A stretch of 64,000 nt of DNA, from assembly GCF_014207745.1 (NCBI RefSeq), contig NZ_JACHJB010000003.1, positions 1,054,001 to 1,118,000 of the forward strand, written 5' to 3'. Below the pieces are notes generated by a model that saw nothing but the letters and a program-made list of their open reading frames with translations, made no database searches and had not been told where the DNA came from. The position numbers and the translations under genes were made by a program. Shown one piece after another: positions 53,087 to 61,797 of the stretch. This DNA is from Nonomuraea muscovyensis. Its GTDB lineage: Bacteria; Actinomycetota; Actinomycetes; Streptosporangiales; Streptosporangiaceae. How positions within the stretch are numbered: the stretch's first letter is position 1; the number at the start of each line of letters is the position of its first letter.

Positions 53087-55120
53087 ATGGCACCGCTGCG
53101 GAGTTATGTGGCCGGCTCGTGGCACGTCCCGCGGGACGAGGGCGCGCCGCTGCTGGACGCGGTCACGGGGCAGGAGGTCGCCCGGATCTCCTCGGCCGGC
53201 GTCGACTTCGGGGCCGCCCTCGCGTACGGCCGGGGCGTCGGCGGTCCCGCGCTGCGGGAGCTGACCTTCCACCAGCGCGCCGCCCTGCTCAAGGCGCTCG
53301 CCTCGCACCTGCGCGAGCACCGCGAGGAGCTGTACGAGCTGTCGGCCCGGACGGGAGCCACGCTCGGCGACTCGAAGTTCGACGTGGACGGCGGCATCGG
53401 CGTGCTGTTCTCCTACTCCAGCAAGGGGCGGCGTGAGCTGCCCAACGCGACGGTCCACCTCGACGGCGCCGTCGAGCCGCTGGGCAAGGGCGGCTCGTTC
53501 GCCGGCCTGCACCTCTACACGCCGCTGCGGGGCGTGGCCGTCCAGATCAACGCGTTCAACTTCCCGGTGTGGGGGCCGCTGGAGAAGTTCGCCCCGGCCT
53601 TCGTGGCGGGGGTGCCGTCGCTGGTCAAGCCCGCGAGCCAGACCGCCTACCTGACCGCGCGGCTGGTCGAGCTGATCGTCGAGTCGGGCATCCTGCCGGA
53701 GGGAGCGCTCCAGCTCGCCTGCGGCGCCCCGGGTGACCTGCTCGACCACCTCACCGAACAGGATCTGGTGGCCTTCACCGGTTCGGCGGCCACGGCGCAG
53801 AAGCTGCGCACCCACCCGTCGATCACCGGTCGCTCGGTGCGCTTCAACGCCGAGGCCGACTCGCTCAACTGCTCCGTCCTCGGCCCCGACGCCACGCCGG
53901 ACGGCGAGGTGTTCGAGCTGTTCGTCAAGCAGCTCGTCACCGAGATGACGGTCAAGGCGGGACAGAAGTGCACCGCGATCCGCCGCGCCTTCGTCCCCGC
54001 CCACCTCATGGACGCCGTCGCCGAGGCGGCCGCCGCCCGCCTGGCACGGGTGAAGGTGGGCAACCCCGCCAACCCCGAGGTGCGCATGGGCGCGCTGGCC
54101 AGCCTCGGGCAGCGCGAGGAGGTCCGGCGCTCGCTCAAGGCGCTCATGCAGGCGGGCACGACCGTGTACGGCGACGCCGAACGGGTCGAGGTGGTGGACG
54201 CCGACCCCGAGCGGGGCGCGTTCGTGTCGCCGGTGCTGCTGCGGGTGGACGACGCCGGGCTGGCCGAGCCGCACGAGGTGGAGGCGTTCGGGCCGGTCAG
54301 CTCGCTGCTGCCGTACGGCTCCGCCGCCGAGGTGGTCGAGCTGGCCGCTCGCGGCCAGGGCAGCCTGGTCGGCTCGGTGGTGACCGGCGACCCGGACTTC
54401 GCCCGCGAGGTGGTGCTCGGCGCCGCCCCGTGGCACGGCCGCCTGCTCGTGCTCGACCCCGAGGCCGCCAAGGAGTCGACGGGACACGGCTCGCCGCTGC
54501 CGATGCTCGTGCACGGCGGTCCCGGCCGGGCCGGCGGGGGAGAGGAGATGGGCGGCGTCAGGGGCGTGCTGCACCACATGCAGCGCACCGCCGTCCAGGG
54601 CAGCCCCGACATGCTGGCGCGGGTGACCGGGCGGTGGGTGCCGGGAGCGGGCAGGTCCGTCACGGACGAGCACCCGTTCCGCAAGCACCTGGAGGACCTG
54701 CGGCCCGGCGACACCGTGGTCGGCGGGCCGCGCCCGGTCAGCCTGGCCGACGTGGAGCACTTCGCGGAGTTCACCGGCGACACCTTCTACGCCCACATGG
54801 ACGAGGAGGCGGCGCGGGCCAACCCGTTCTTCGACGGCCGGGTGGCCCACGGCTACCTCATCGTGTCGCTGGCGGCCGGCCTGTTCGTGCATCCCGACCC
54901 GGGGCCGGTGCTCGCCAACTACGGCCTGGAGAACCTCCGCTTCCTCACCCCGGTCTACCCCGGCGACGAGCTGACCGTCACGCTCACCGCCAAGCAGATC
55001 GACCCGCGCGAGGACGCGGCGTACGGCGAGGTCCGCTGGGACGCCGACGTGACCAAGCAGGACGGCTCCTCGGTGGCCAGGTACGACGTGCTGACGCTCG
55101 TCGCCAAGCGCGTCCCGTAG
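53087..55120 (+). CDS. paaZ: PaaZ: oxepin-CoA hydrolase/aldehyde dehydrogenase
   Basis: The 677-residue bifunctional protein has an N-terminal aldehyde dehydrogenase (AINAFNFPVWGPLEKFAPA-type cofactor region, nucleophile in VKAGQKCTAIRRAFVP) and a C-terminal MaoC-type hydratase (AEFTGDTFYAHMDEEAA, FDGRVAHGYLIVSLAAGLF). It opens the oxepin ring and oxidises the resulting aldehyde. The length equals that of characterised PaaZ. GGAGG lies before the ATG. Confidence 0.95.
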   Translation: MAPLRSYVAGSWHVPRDEGAPLLDAVTGQEVARISSAGVDFGAALAYGRGVGGPALRELTFHQRAALLKALASHLREHREELYELSARTGATLGDSKFDVDGGIGVLFSYSSKGRRELPNATVHLDGAVEPLGKGGSFAGLHLYTPLRGVAVQINAFNFPVWGPLEKFAPAFVAGVPSLVKPASQTAYLTARLVELIVESGILPEGALQLACGAPGDLLDHLTEQDLVAFTGSAATAQKLRTHPSITGRSVRFNAEADSLNCSVLGPDATPDGEVFELFVKQLVTEMTVKAGQKCTAIRRAFVPAHLMDAVAEAAAARLARVKVGNPANPEVRMGALASLGQREEVRRSLKALMQAGTTVYGDAERVEVVDADPERGAFVSPVLLRVDDAGLAEPHEVEAFGPVSSLLPYGSAAEVVELAARGQGSLVGSVVTGDPDFAREVVLGAAPWHGRLLVLDPEAAKESTGHGSPLPMLVHGGPGRAGGGEEMGGVRGVLHHMQRTAVQGSPDMLARVTGRWVPGAGRSVTDEHPFRKHLEDLRPGDTVVGGPRPVSLADVEHFAEFTGDTFYAHMDEEAARANPFFDGRVAHGYLIVSLAAGLFVHPDPGPVLANYGLENLRFLTPVYPGDELTVTLTAKQIDPREDAAYGEVRWDADVTKQDGSSVARYDVLTLVAKRVP

Positions 55121-55126
55121 CGGCCG

Positions 55127-55157
55127 GCGCCCGCCCGGGACTTGCCTGGGCGGGCGC
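55127..55157 (+). terminator. Hairpin terminator after paaZ
   Basis: GCGCCCGCCC and GGGCGGGCGC form a perfect ten-base stem around an 11-base loop, seven bases beyond the paaZ stop. It separates the paaFHZ unit from paaABCDE. Confidence 0.75.
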
Positions 55158-55174
55158 TGTCGGCGCACACTAAT

Positions 55175-55193
55175 ACTGAACGAATGGTCGGTA
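55175..55193. promoter_or_regulatory. PaaR operator 2
   Basis: ACTGAACGAATGGTCGGTA agrees with operator 1 in 15 of the first 18 positions (one half-site is ACCG there, AACG here). It lies about 55 bases upstream of paaA, so the paaABCDE unit probably has its own PaaR-controlled promoter. Confidence 0.78.
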
Positions 55194-55238
55194 GGGAAGC
55201 CAGTAGGGAAGCCAGTAGGTAAGCCGGTAGGGGAAACG
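55191..55238 (+). repeat. Four 12-bp tandem repeats before paaA
   Basis: Units of the type GTAGGGAAGCCA run from 55191 in four copies, the last two with changes. They start inside the operator and fill the presumed 5' leader up to the paaA start. Confidence 0.8.
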
Positions 55239-55248
55239 GTGATGTCAG

Positions 55249-56208
55249 GTGAGTGCGGCCGAGGAGACCAGCCGGCTGGAGGAGCACTTCGACCGGACCA
55301 TAGCCCGGGAGCAGCGGATCGAGCCGCGTGACTGGATGCCCGACGGCTACCGCAGGACGCTGGTCCGCCAGATCTCCCAGCACGCCCACTCGGAGATCAT
55401 CGGGATGCAGCCCGAAGGCGAGTGGATCACCCGGGCGCCGTCCCTGCGGCGCAAGGCGATCCTGCTGGCGAAGGTCCAGGACGAGGCCGGGCACGGCCTC
55501 TACCTGTACTCCGCGGCGGAGACCCTCGGCGCCGACCGCGACGAGCTGACGGCGATGCTCATCGACGGCAGGCAGAAGTACTCCTCGATCTTCAACTACC
55601 CGACGCTGAGCTTCGCCGACGTGGGCGTGATCGGCTGGCTCGTGGACGGCGCGGCGATCTGCAACCAGGTGCCGCTGTGCCGCAGCTCGTACGGCCCGTA
55701 CGCGCGGGCGATGATCCGCATCTGCAAGGAGGAGTCGTTCCACCAGCGGCAGGGCTACGAGCTGTTGATGACGATGATGCGGGGCACGCCCGAGCAGCGG
55801 ACCATGGTGCAGGACGCGGTGGACCGCTGGTGGTGGCCGTCGCTGATGATGTTCGGCCCGCCCGACCACGACTCGCCCAACAGCGCCCGGTCCATGGCGT
55901 GGAAGGTCAAGCGGCACAGCAACGACGAGCTGCGCCAGCGGTTCGTGGACATGACCGTGCCCCAGGCCGAGGCCCTCGGCGTCCGGCTGCCGGACCCCGA
56001 CCTGCGCTGGAACGACGAGCGCGGCCACCACGACTTCGGCGAGCTCGACTGGGCCGAGTTCAAACGGGTGATCAGCGGCGACGGCCCGTGCAACGCCCAG
56101 CGGATCGCGGTCCGGCGGGCGGCGCACGACGACGGCGCCTGGGTGCGGGAGGCCGCCGTGGCGCACGCCGCCAAGCAGGCGGACCGGGCGAGGGGAGCGG
56201 TGGCATGA
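55249..56208 (+). CDS. paaA: Phenylacetyl-CoA epoxidase subunit PaaA (catalytic)
   Basis: The 319-residue protein is the diiron monooxygenase subunit that epoxidises the aromatic ring of phenylacetyl-CoA. Ligand motifs are [17 protein letters not shown] (ExxH) and [16 protein letters not shown] (ExxxH). Length is as in E. coli PaaA. Start GTG 55249 lacks a strong ribosome-binding site. It overlaps paaB by four bases. Confidence 0.97.
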   Translation: MSAAEETSRLEEHFDRTIAREQRIEPRDWMPDGYRRTLVRQISQHAHSEIIGMQPEGEWITRAPSLRRKAILLAKVQDEAGHGLYLYSAAETLGADRDELTAMLIDGRQKYSSIFNYPTLSFADVGVIGWLVDGAAICNQVPLCRSSYGPYARAMIRICKEESFHQRQGYELLMTMMRGTPEQRTMVQDAVDRWWWPSLMMFGPPDHDSPNSARSMAWKVKRHSNDELRQRFVDMTVPQAEALGVRLPDPDLRWNDERGHHDFGELDWAEFKRVISGDGPCNAQRIAVRRAAHDDGAWVREAAVAHAAKQADRARGAVA

Positions 56209-56513
56209 GCGGCGGAGTGAGCGGCGGGGTGCGGGCGTCGTGGCCGCTGTACGAGGTGTTCGTCCGTGGCAAGCGCGGGCTCAACCACGTGCACGTCGGC
56301 TCGCTGCGGGCCCCCGACGACGAGACGGCGCTGCGCCACGCCCGCGACCTCTACACCCGCCGCAACGAGGGCGTGAGCATCTGGGTGGTGCGCTCCGACC
56401 ACATCGCCGCCTCCAGCCCCGACGAGAAGGACCCGTTCTTCGCGCCGAGCGGCGACAAGGTCTACCGCCACCCCACCTTCTACGAGATCCCCGACGACGT
56501 CCCGCACATGTGA
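56205..56513 (+). CDS. paaB: Phenylacetyl-CoA epoxidase subunit PaaB
   Basis: The 102-residue product has [20 protein letters not shown] and [20 protein letters not shown], as in PaaB, which links PaaA-PaaC units. It starts at ATG 56205 within the paaA end. The first ten residues (Gly/Ser-rich) are extra compared with E. coli. Confidence 0.96.
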   Translation: MSGGVSGGVRASWPLYEVFVRGKRGLNHVHVGSLRAPDDETALRHARDLYTRRNEGVSIWVVRSDHIAASSPDEKDPFFAPSGDKVYRHPTFYEIPDDVPHM

Positions 56514-56521
56514 GGCCCGAG

Positions 56522-57430
56522 ATGTCCGACGACAACCCCTACGAGGCGCTCGGCGGCGAGGGCGACGCCCGGTGGGCGTTCGGCACCGGGTTCACCGATC
56601 CGCTGGCCGGCGTCGACACGACCGTGCCCGCCGGGGTGGACGGCGGCGACCTGGCCGCGTACTGCCTCATGCTCGGCGACGACGCGCTGGTCATGTCGCA
56701 CCGGCTGCAGGAGTGGTGCACGCGCGCGCCCGAGCTGGAGGAGGAGGTGGCGCTCGCCAACATCGCCCTCGACCTGCTCGGCCAGGCGCGGCTGCTGCTC
56801 GCCCGCGCGGGGCAGGCGGACGGCGGCGGGGGGAGCGAGGACGACCTCGCGTTCCTCCGCGACGCGCCGGACTTCCGCAACGTCCGGCTCGCCGAGGCGG
56901 CGGGCGGCGACTTCGCCCGGTCCATGGCCAGGCTGCTCGTCTTCGCCGCGTGGCGGCTCGCCCTGCTCGACCGGCTGACCGGGTCGCGTGACCCGGTGCT
57001 GGCGGCGGTGGCGGCCAAGGGGGTCAAGGAGGTGACCTACCACCGCGACTACGCGGCCGGTTGGGTGGTGCGGCTCGGCGACGGCACGGCCTACTCGCGG
57101 TCCCGGATGGAGGAGGGGCTGGCGGCGGTCTGGCCGCTCGTGGCCGAGCTGTTCACGCCGCACGAGGTGGAGCTGCGCCTGGCGCGGGCCGGGGTGGCGG
57201 TCGATCCGTCGGAACTGCGCGCGGAGTTCGACGCCGTCCTGGACCAGGTGCTCGACGCCGCCGGCCTCACCCGCCCGGCCGCCGTGCCGGTCGAGGGGAG
57301 ACAGGCCGCCCAGGAGGCCGGAGAGGCCCCGGAGGCGGGCGGCCGGGACGGGCGGCACGGTGCGGAGCTGGACGAGGTGCTGGCCGTGATGCAGAGCGTG
57401 GCACGGGCCCTGCCGGGAGCGACATGGTGA
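56522..57430 (+). CDS. paaC: Phenylacetyl-CoA epoxidase subunit PaaC (structural)
   Basis: The 302-residue protein has ALVMSHRLQEWCTRAPELEE, LANIALDLLGQARLLLARAG and AKGVKEVTYHRDYAAGWVVR, the pattern of the catalytically silent partner of PaaA. It is longer than E. coli PaaC; a Glu/Gly/Ala-rich insertion near residues 255-280 explains much of this. The end overlaps paaD. Confidence 0.95.
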   Translation: MSDDNPYEALGGEGDARWAFGTGFTDPLAGVDTTVPAGVDGGDLAAYCLMLGDDALVMSHRLQEWCTRAPELEEEVALANIALDLLGQARLLLARAGQADGGGGSEDDLAFLRDAPDFRNVRLAEAAGGDFARSMARLLVFAAWRLALLDRLTGSRDPVLAAVAAKGVKEVTYHRDYAAGWVVRLGDGTAYSRSRMEEGLAAVWPLVAELFTPHEVELRLARAGVAVDPSELRAEFDAVLDQVLDAAGLTRPAAVPVEGRQAAQEAGEAPEAGGRDGRHGAELDEVLAVMQSVARALPGATW

Positions 57431-57927
57431 CGACCCGGGACACCGCGCGCGAGGTCGCCGCGAACGTGGCCGACCCCGAGCTGCCCCTGCTGACCCTGGC
57501 CGACCTCGGCATCCTGCGCGAGGTCGAGGTGGACGACGGCCGGGTGGTCGTCACGATCACGCCCACCTACAGCGGGTGCCCGGCGATGGCGGCCATCCGG
57601 GCCGACCTCACGGCGAGCCTGCGCGAGGCGGGCTACGCCGAGGTGGAGGTCCGTACGCGCCTGTCACCGCCGTGGACGACCGACTGGATCACCGAGGCCG
57701 GGCGCCGCAAGCTGGCCCAGGCCGGCATCGCGCCACCCGGCCCCGTACCGGCCCGTGCGACCGGGCCCGTGCCGCTCACCCTCGGCCCGCCGCGCCGCCG
57801 GGTGCGCTGCCCGCGCTGCGGCTCGGCCGAGACGGAGGAGCTGTCCCGGTTCGGCGCGACGGCCTGCAAGGCGCTGTGGCGCTGCCGGGCCTGCGCCGAG
57901 CCGTTCGAGCACGTCAAGGAGATCTGA
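57424..57927 (+). CDS. paaD: PaaD, iron-sulfur maturation protein of the epoxidase
   Basis: The 167-residue protein has a MIP18/DUF59 domain (VADPELPLLTLADLGILREV, TPTYSGCPAMAAIRADLTAS) and a zinc-ribbon tail (VRCPRCGSAETEEL, CKALWRCRACAEPF). It matures metal sites of the complex. The start overlaps the end of paaC by seven bases. Confidence 0.95.
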   Translation: MVTTRDTAREVAANVADPELPLLTLADLGILREVEVDDGRVVVTITPTYSGCPAMAAIRADLTASLREAGYAEVEVRTRLSPPWTTDWITEAGRRKLAQAGIAPPGPVPARATGPVPLTLGPPRRRVRCPRCGSAETEELSRFGATACKALWRCRACAEPFEHVKEI

Positions 57928-57929
57928 CC

Positions 57930-59006
57930 GTGACCATCGCCCAGCAGGAGGACCACGCCCGCGCGGGCTTCGCGCGGCTGCGGGTGGCCGGGGTCGACAG
58001 GCTCTGCGACGACGCCGCGGCCATCACCTTCGACGTCCCCGCCGAGCTGGCGGGCCGCTACGCCTTCCGCCCCGGTCAGTGGCTCACGCTGCGCCGGGTG
58101 GTGGACGGGCGGGAGGAGCGCCGGTCGTACTCCATCTGCGCCCCGGCGGGCGCCCGCCCGCGGATCGGCGTGCGGGAGATCCCGGACGGGCTGTTCTCCA
58201 CCTGGCTGGTGCGCGAGCTGGCGGCGGGTGACGAGGTGGAGGTGCTGCCGCCCGCCGGCGCGTTCACCCCCGACCTGAGCCGGCCGGGCCACCACGTGCT
58301 GGTCGCCGCCGGGTCCGGCATCACGCCGGTCATGTCCATCGCGGCGTCGGCCCTGGACGACCCGGGGAGCCGGGTGACGCTCCTGTACGGCAACCGCACG
58401 GCCGGCAGCGTGATGTTCGCCGACGAGCTGGCCGACCTGAAGGACGCGCATCCGGCGCGGTTCGAGCTGTTCCACGTGCTGTCGCGGGAGCCACGCGAGG
58501 CCGAGCTCTTCACCGGCCGGCTGGACGGCGAGCGGCTGCGCCTCCTGCTCCCCGCGCTCACGCCCGTCGCCGAGGTGGACCACTGGTGGCTGTGCGGCCC
58601 GTTCGGCATGGTCACCGCCGCCCGGCAGGTGCTGGCCGAGCTGGGCGTGCCGGCCGGCCGGGTGCACCACGAGCTCTTCTACGTGGACGAGCCGCCGCCC
58701 GCCCCTGTGCGCCGGACCGGCCCGGTCACCGGCAGCGAGGTGACCGTGATGCTCGACGGGCGGGTCACGACGGCGAAGGTGCCCGAGGGCGTGTCCGTGC
58801 TGGAGGGGGCGCAGCGGGTACGGCCCGACCTGCCGTTCGCGTGCAAGGGCGGCGTGTGCGGGACGTGCCGCGCCCACGTGGTGGACGGCAAGGTGGAGAT
58901 GCGGCGCAACTTCGCGCTCGAACCGGCCGAGGTGGCCGCCGGGTTCGTCCTCACCTGCCAGTCCTATCCGGTCTCCGAGGCCGTCACGGTGGACTACGAC
59001 GTCTGA
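57930..59006 (+). CDS. paaE: PaaE, reductase subunit of phenylacetyl-CoA epoxidase
   Basis: The 358-residue protein has an FAD domain (FRPGQWLTLRRVVDGREERR and SYSICA), an NAD(P) domain (VLVAAGSGITPVMSIAASAL) and a C-terminal plant-type 2Fe-2S domain (FACKGGVCGTCRAHVVDGKV, with the fourth Cys in VLTCQSYP). It passes electrons from NADPH to PaaA. GTG 57930 is two bases beyond the paaD stop. Confidence 0.96.
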   Translation: MTIAQQEDHARAGFARLRVAGVDRLCDDAAAITFDVPAELAGRYAFRPGQWLTLRRVVDGREERRSYSICAPAGARPRIGVREIPDGLFSTWLVRELAAGDEVEVLPPAGAFTPDLSRPGHHVLVAAGSGITPVMSIAASALDDPGSRVTLLYGNRTAGSVMFADELADLKDAHPARFELFHVLSREPREAELFTGRLDGERLRLLLPALTPVAEVDHWWLCGPFGMVTAARQVLAELGVPAGRVHHELFYVDEPPPAPVRRTGPVTGSEVTVMLDGRVTTAKVPEGVSVLEGAQRVRPDLPFACKGGVCGTCRAHVVDGKVEMRRNFALEPAEVAAGFVLTCQSYPVSEAVTVDYDV

Positions 59007-59048
59007 CCAGGGCGGGGGTGTCGGCGGGAGCCGCTACGGTGTGGGGCC

Positions 59049-60410
59049 ATGTCGACAAGATCACGATTATGGTGGGCGGTAGCACTCGCCGTCTCCGGCG
59101 TCGGGGTGGGATACGCGCTGTCCCTGGAGGAGCGCTCGTTCATGATGTTCTGGGCGAACGCCTTCTGCCCAGGGCGTGAGGCGGCTTTGGAGGCCACCCT
59201 CCTGCTGTGGGGGGCCGGCCGATGGGTGCCGCCGCTCTGGTACGGCGGGGCGCCGCTGGTGGTGCTGGCCTTCGTCGGGCACTGGCTGGCGACCCGGCGG
59301 GGACGGCCGCGCGCCGGGCGGATCGCGGGCCGGGTCACCGCCGGCGCGCTCCTGCTGCTGCACGGGCTCGGCCCGGCGGGGTTCGCGGTGGACCTGGCCC
59401 TGGACCGGGCCTGTCTGGAGAGCTGGGGCGGCTGGGAGGGCGTGTGGTTCCTCCTCGACACCGACGTCGCGCCCACGGTGGCCGCGTTCTGCGTGCTGGC
59501 GGCGGTGCGGATCCCCCGGCATCGAGTGCGCCGGCTGCTGCGTTCCCGGCCGTTCCGGCGCTGGGCGGCAGGGGTGGCCGCGTTCGGGCTGCTGGTGCAG
59601 ATCCCGGTGGCGGACCTGGCCGCCGGCCCGATCACGCCGCTGGACCGCTGCGGAGACCGCTACCGGCCGGGGGAACAGGCCGGACGCCTGGCCTTCCTGT
59701 GCGGGCTGCGCGGGCAGGGCCGGTTCACCGCCGTCGGCGACCACCTCGCGCTCGCCTACGGCCGGGCCCGGTGCGCGGCCTACCGGTCGTACGGCGGCGA
59801 CAGCCATCTGCTCGCCCCGATCTGCCCCGCCGCCGCGGCCGTGGCCCGGCGGGAGACGGAGCGGGAGGAGGCCGAGTGGCGGGCGGAGGAGGCCGCCGCC
59901 CAGCGGATCTGCGACCGTTCCCGGCACCGCCCGCTGGTCAGGCCGCTGCGCGTCGTCCGGGAGCGTACGTCGACCGACTACGGCGTGCTGGAGTCGATCG
60001 AAGGCGACCCCGCGGAGCCGAACTACGACCCCTACGGCGGCGGCCTGCTGCAGAGGGCCCAGGCCAACGAGCTGGTGGCGGCCCGCCCCGGGCACCTGAT
60101 CGTGCTCAGCCACTCCGACTTCGACATCTGCCTGACCGGCGAGACATACCGCCGCCGGCCGCCGGTGGAGGTGAAAGGCTGGGATCACGTGGTCGAGGTG
60201 GGCTACGAAAGCACGTCGGGGTCGATCGAGCTGATGGACCCGATGGCCGGTGCGGGCCTGCCGAACCTGGCCTTCCGCGGCAAGGGGCACTACCGGGTCC
60301 GGGTGCACTACCGCGAGCCCGACTACGACGCCTGGACCCCACAGCACCTGCTGATCATGATCTTTCCGGGCCGGGGCGAGAAGGTCGTCGAGCACCGGGA
60401 GAAGCGCTAG
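59049..60410 (+). CDS. Hypothetical membrane protein (453 aa)
   Basis: The N-terminal 200 residues hold about four to five membrane helices (WWAVALAVSGVGVGYALSL, GAPLVVLAFVGHWLA, VTAGALLLLHGLGPAGFAV, VAAFCVLAAVRI). The remaining 250 are soluble, with Cys in DRCGDRY and ICPAAAA, a Glu/Ala-rich helix and a beta-rich end (VVEVGYESTSGSIELMDPM). No family recognised. It begins 42 bases after paaE but has no obvious link with the pathway. Confidence 0.75.
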   Translation: MSTRSRLWWAVALAVSGVGVGYALSLEERSFMMFWANAFCPGREAALEATLLLWGAGRWVPPLWYGGAPLVVLAFVGHWLATRRGRPRAGRIAGRVTAGALLLLHGLGPAGFAVDLALDRACLESWGGWEGVWFLLDTDVAPTVAAFCVLAAVRIPRHRVRRLLRSRPFRRWAAGVAAFGLLVQIPVADLAAGPITPLDRCGDRYRPGEQAGRLAFLCGLRGQGRFTAVGDHLALAYGRARCAAYRSYGGDSHLLAPICPAAAAVARRETEREEAEWRAEEAAAQRICDRSRHRPLVRPLRVVRERTSTDYGVLESIEGDPAEPNYDPYGGGLLQRAQANELVAARPGHLIVLSHSDFDICLTGETYRRRPPVEVKGWDHVVEVGYESTSGSIELMDPMAGAGLPNLAFRGKGHYRVRVHYREPDYDAWTPQHLLIMIFPGRGEKVVEHREKR

Positions 60411-60528
60411 GAGTCCTGGCGGCGGCGTCCCGGAATGCAGCGGGCACGCTTGACGGGAGGGCGGGGGCGAGCGATGCTGAAATTATTCAACAAGCGATGA
60501 AAAATAGGCGATGAAGAGGGTGGGGCCG

Positions 60529-61776
60529 ATGACCGGACACACGACGTGCGCCGTCGTGGGCGGCGGGCCCGCGGGGATGGTGCTGGGCCTGCTGCTGGCA
60601 CGCGCCGGCGTCGAGGTGACCGTGCTGGAGAAGCACGGCGACTTCCTGCGCGACTTCCGCGGCGACACCGTCCACCCGTCCACGCTGCTCCTGCTCGACC
60701 AGCTCGGCCTGGGGGAGAGGTTCGCCGCGCTCCCGCAGAGCCGGCTCTACGAGGCCGCCTTCCCCGCCGCGGACGGCGGCCGGGTCGTGGTGGCCGACTT
60801 CCGCAGGCTGCGCACCGCGCACCCGTACATCGCGATGGTCCCCCAGTGGGACCTGCTCAACCTGCTCGCCGAGGCCGGCCGCGCCGAGCCGCGCTTCCAC
60901 CTCCGGATGGACACCGAGGTCACCGGCCTGGTGGGCGAGTCCGGGCGGGTGGCCGGGGTCCGCTACCGAACCCCCGACGGCACGACCGGCGAGCTGCGCG
61001 CGGACCTGGTCGTCGGCTGCGACGGCCGCTGGTCGGTCGTCCGCCGGCGGGCGGGCCTGCGCCCCCGGGAGTACCCGGTGCCCATGGACGCCTGGTGGTT
61101 CCGGCTGCCCCGCGCACGCGACGAGCAGGCCGGGGCCCTGATGCCCGGCATGAGCAGGGGCCACTTCGCGGCCGTCATCCCGCGGCGGGACTTCTTCCAG
61201 ATCGCCTACCTGGCGCCCAAGGGCCTCGACGCGCGGCTGCGGGCCGAAGGGGTGGAGGCGTTCCGCGAGCGGATCAGGGCGGTGCTGCCGCGCTTCGCCG
61301 ACCGGCTCGGCGAGATCGGGTCGATGGACGACGTCAAGCACCTCGACGTCCGGCTCAACCTGCTGCGGCGCTGGCACGTCCCCGGCGCGCTGTGCATCGG
61401 CGACGCCGCCCACGCCATGTCGCCGATCGGCGGAGTCGGGATCAACCTCGCCGTGCAGGACGCCGTCGCCACCGCGCGGCTGCTCGCCGGGCCGCTGCTG
61501 CGCGGGCGCGTCACGTCCGCCGACCTGGCCAGGGTGCGCCGCAGGCGGCTGCTGCCGACCATGCTGGTGCAGGCCATCCAGCGCGTGATGCACCGGACGC
61601 TGGTCCGGCCGACGATCGAGGGCCGGCGCGGCGGGCCGCCCAGGGCCGCCGCGGTCCTCACCCAGCGGGTGCCCGGCATCCGGTCGGTCACGGCCTACCT
61701 GATCGGCATCGGGTTCCTGCCGGAGCAGGCGCCCGGCTTCGCCCGACGGCCCGGCAGGGCGGCCGTCCGCGCGTGA
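60529..61776 (+). CDS. FAD-dependent aromatic-type monooxygenase
   Basis: The product (415 residues) has the FAD-binding start AVVGGGPAGMVLGLLLARAG, the DG motif DLVVGCDGRWSVVRRRAG and the GD motif ALCIGDAAHAMSPIGGVGIN of group A flavin monooxygenases. Substrate unknown. ATG at 60529 follows GGTGGGG; ATG at 60511 is possible. The DNA before it (60411-60528) shows only an AT-rich promoter-like stretch (AAATTATTCAA). Confidence 0.88.
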   Translation: MTGHTTCAVVGGGPAGMVLGLLLARAGVEVTVLEKHGDFLRDFRGDTVHPSTLLLLDQLGLGERFAALPQSRLYEAAFPAADGGRVVVADFRRLRTAHPYIAMVPQWDLLNLLAEAGRAEPRFHLRMDTEVTGLVGESGRVAGVRYRTPDGTTGELRADLVVGCDGRWSVVRRRAGLRPREYPVPMDAWWFRLPRARDEQAGALMPGMSRGHFAAVIPRRDFFQIAYLAPKGLDARLRAEGVEAFRERIRAVLPRFADRLGEIGSMDDVKHLDVRLNLLRRWHVPGALCIGDAAHAMSPIGGVGINLAVQDAVATARLLAGPLLRGRVTSADLARVRRRRLLPTMLVQAIQRVMHRTLVRPTIEGRRGGPPRAAAVLTQRVPGIRSVTAYLIGIGFLPEQAPGFARRPGRAAVRA

Positions 61777-61797
61777 CGAGGCGACGGCCCGCGCCGC

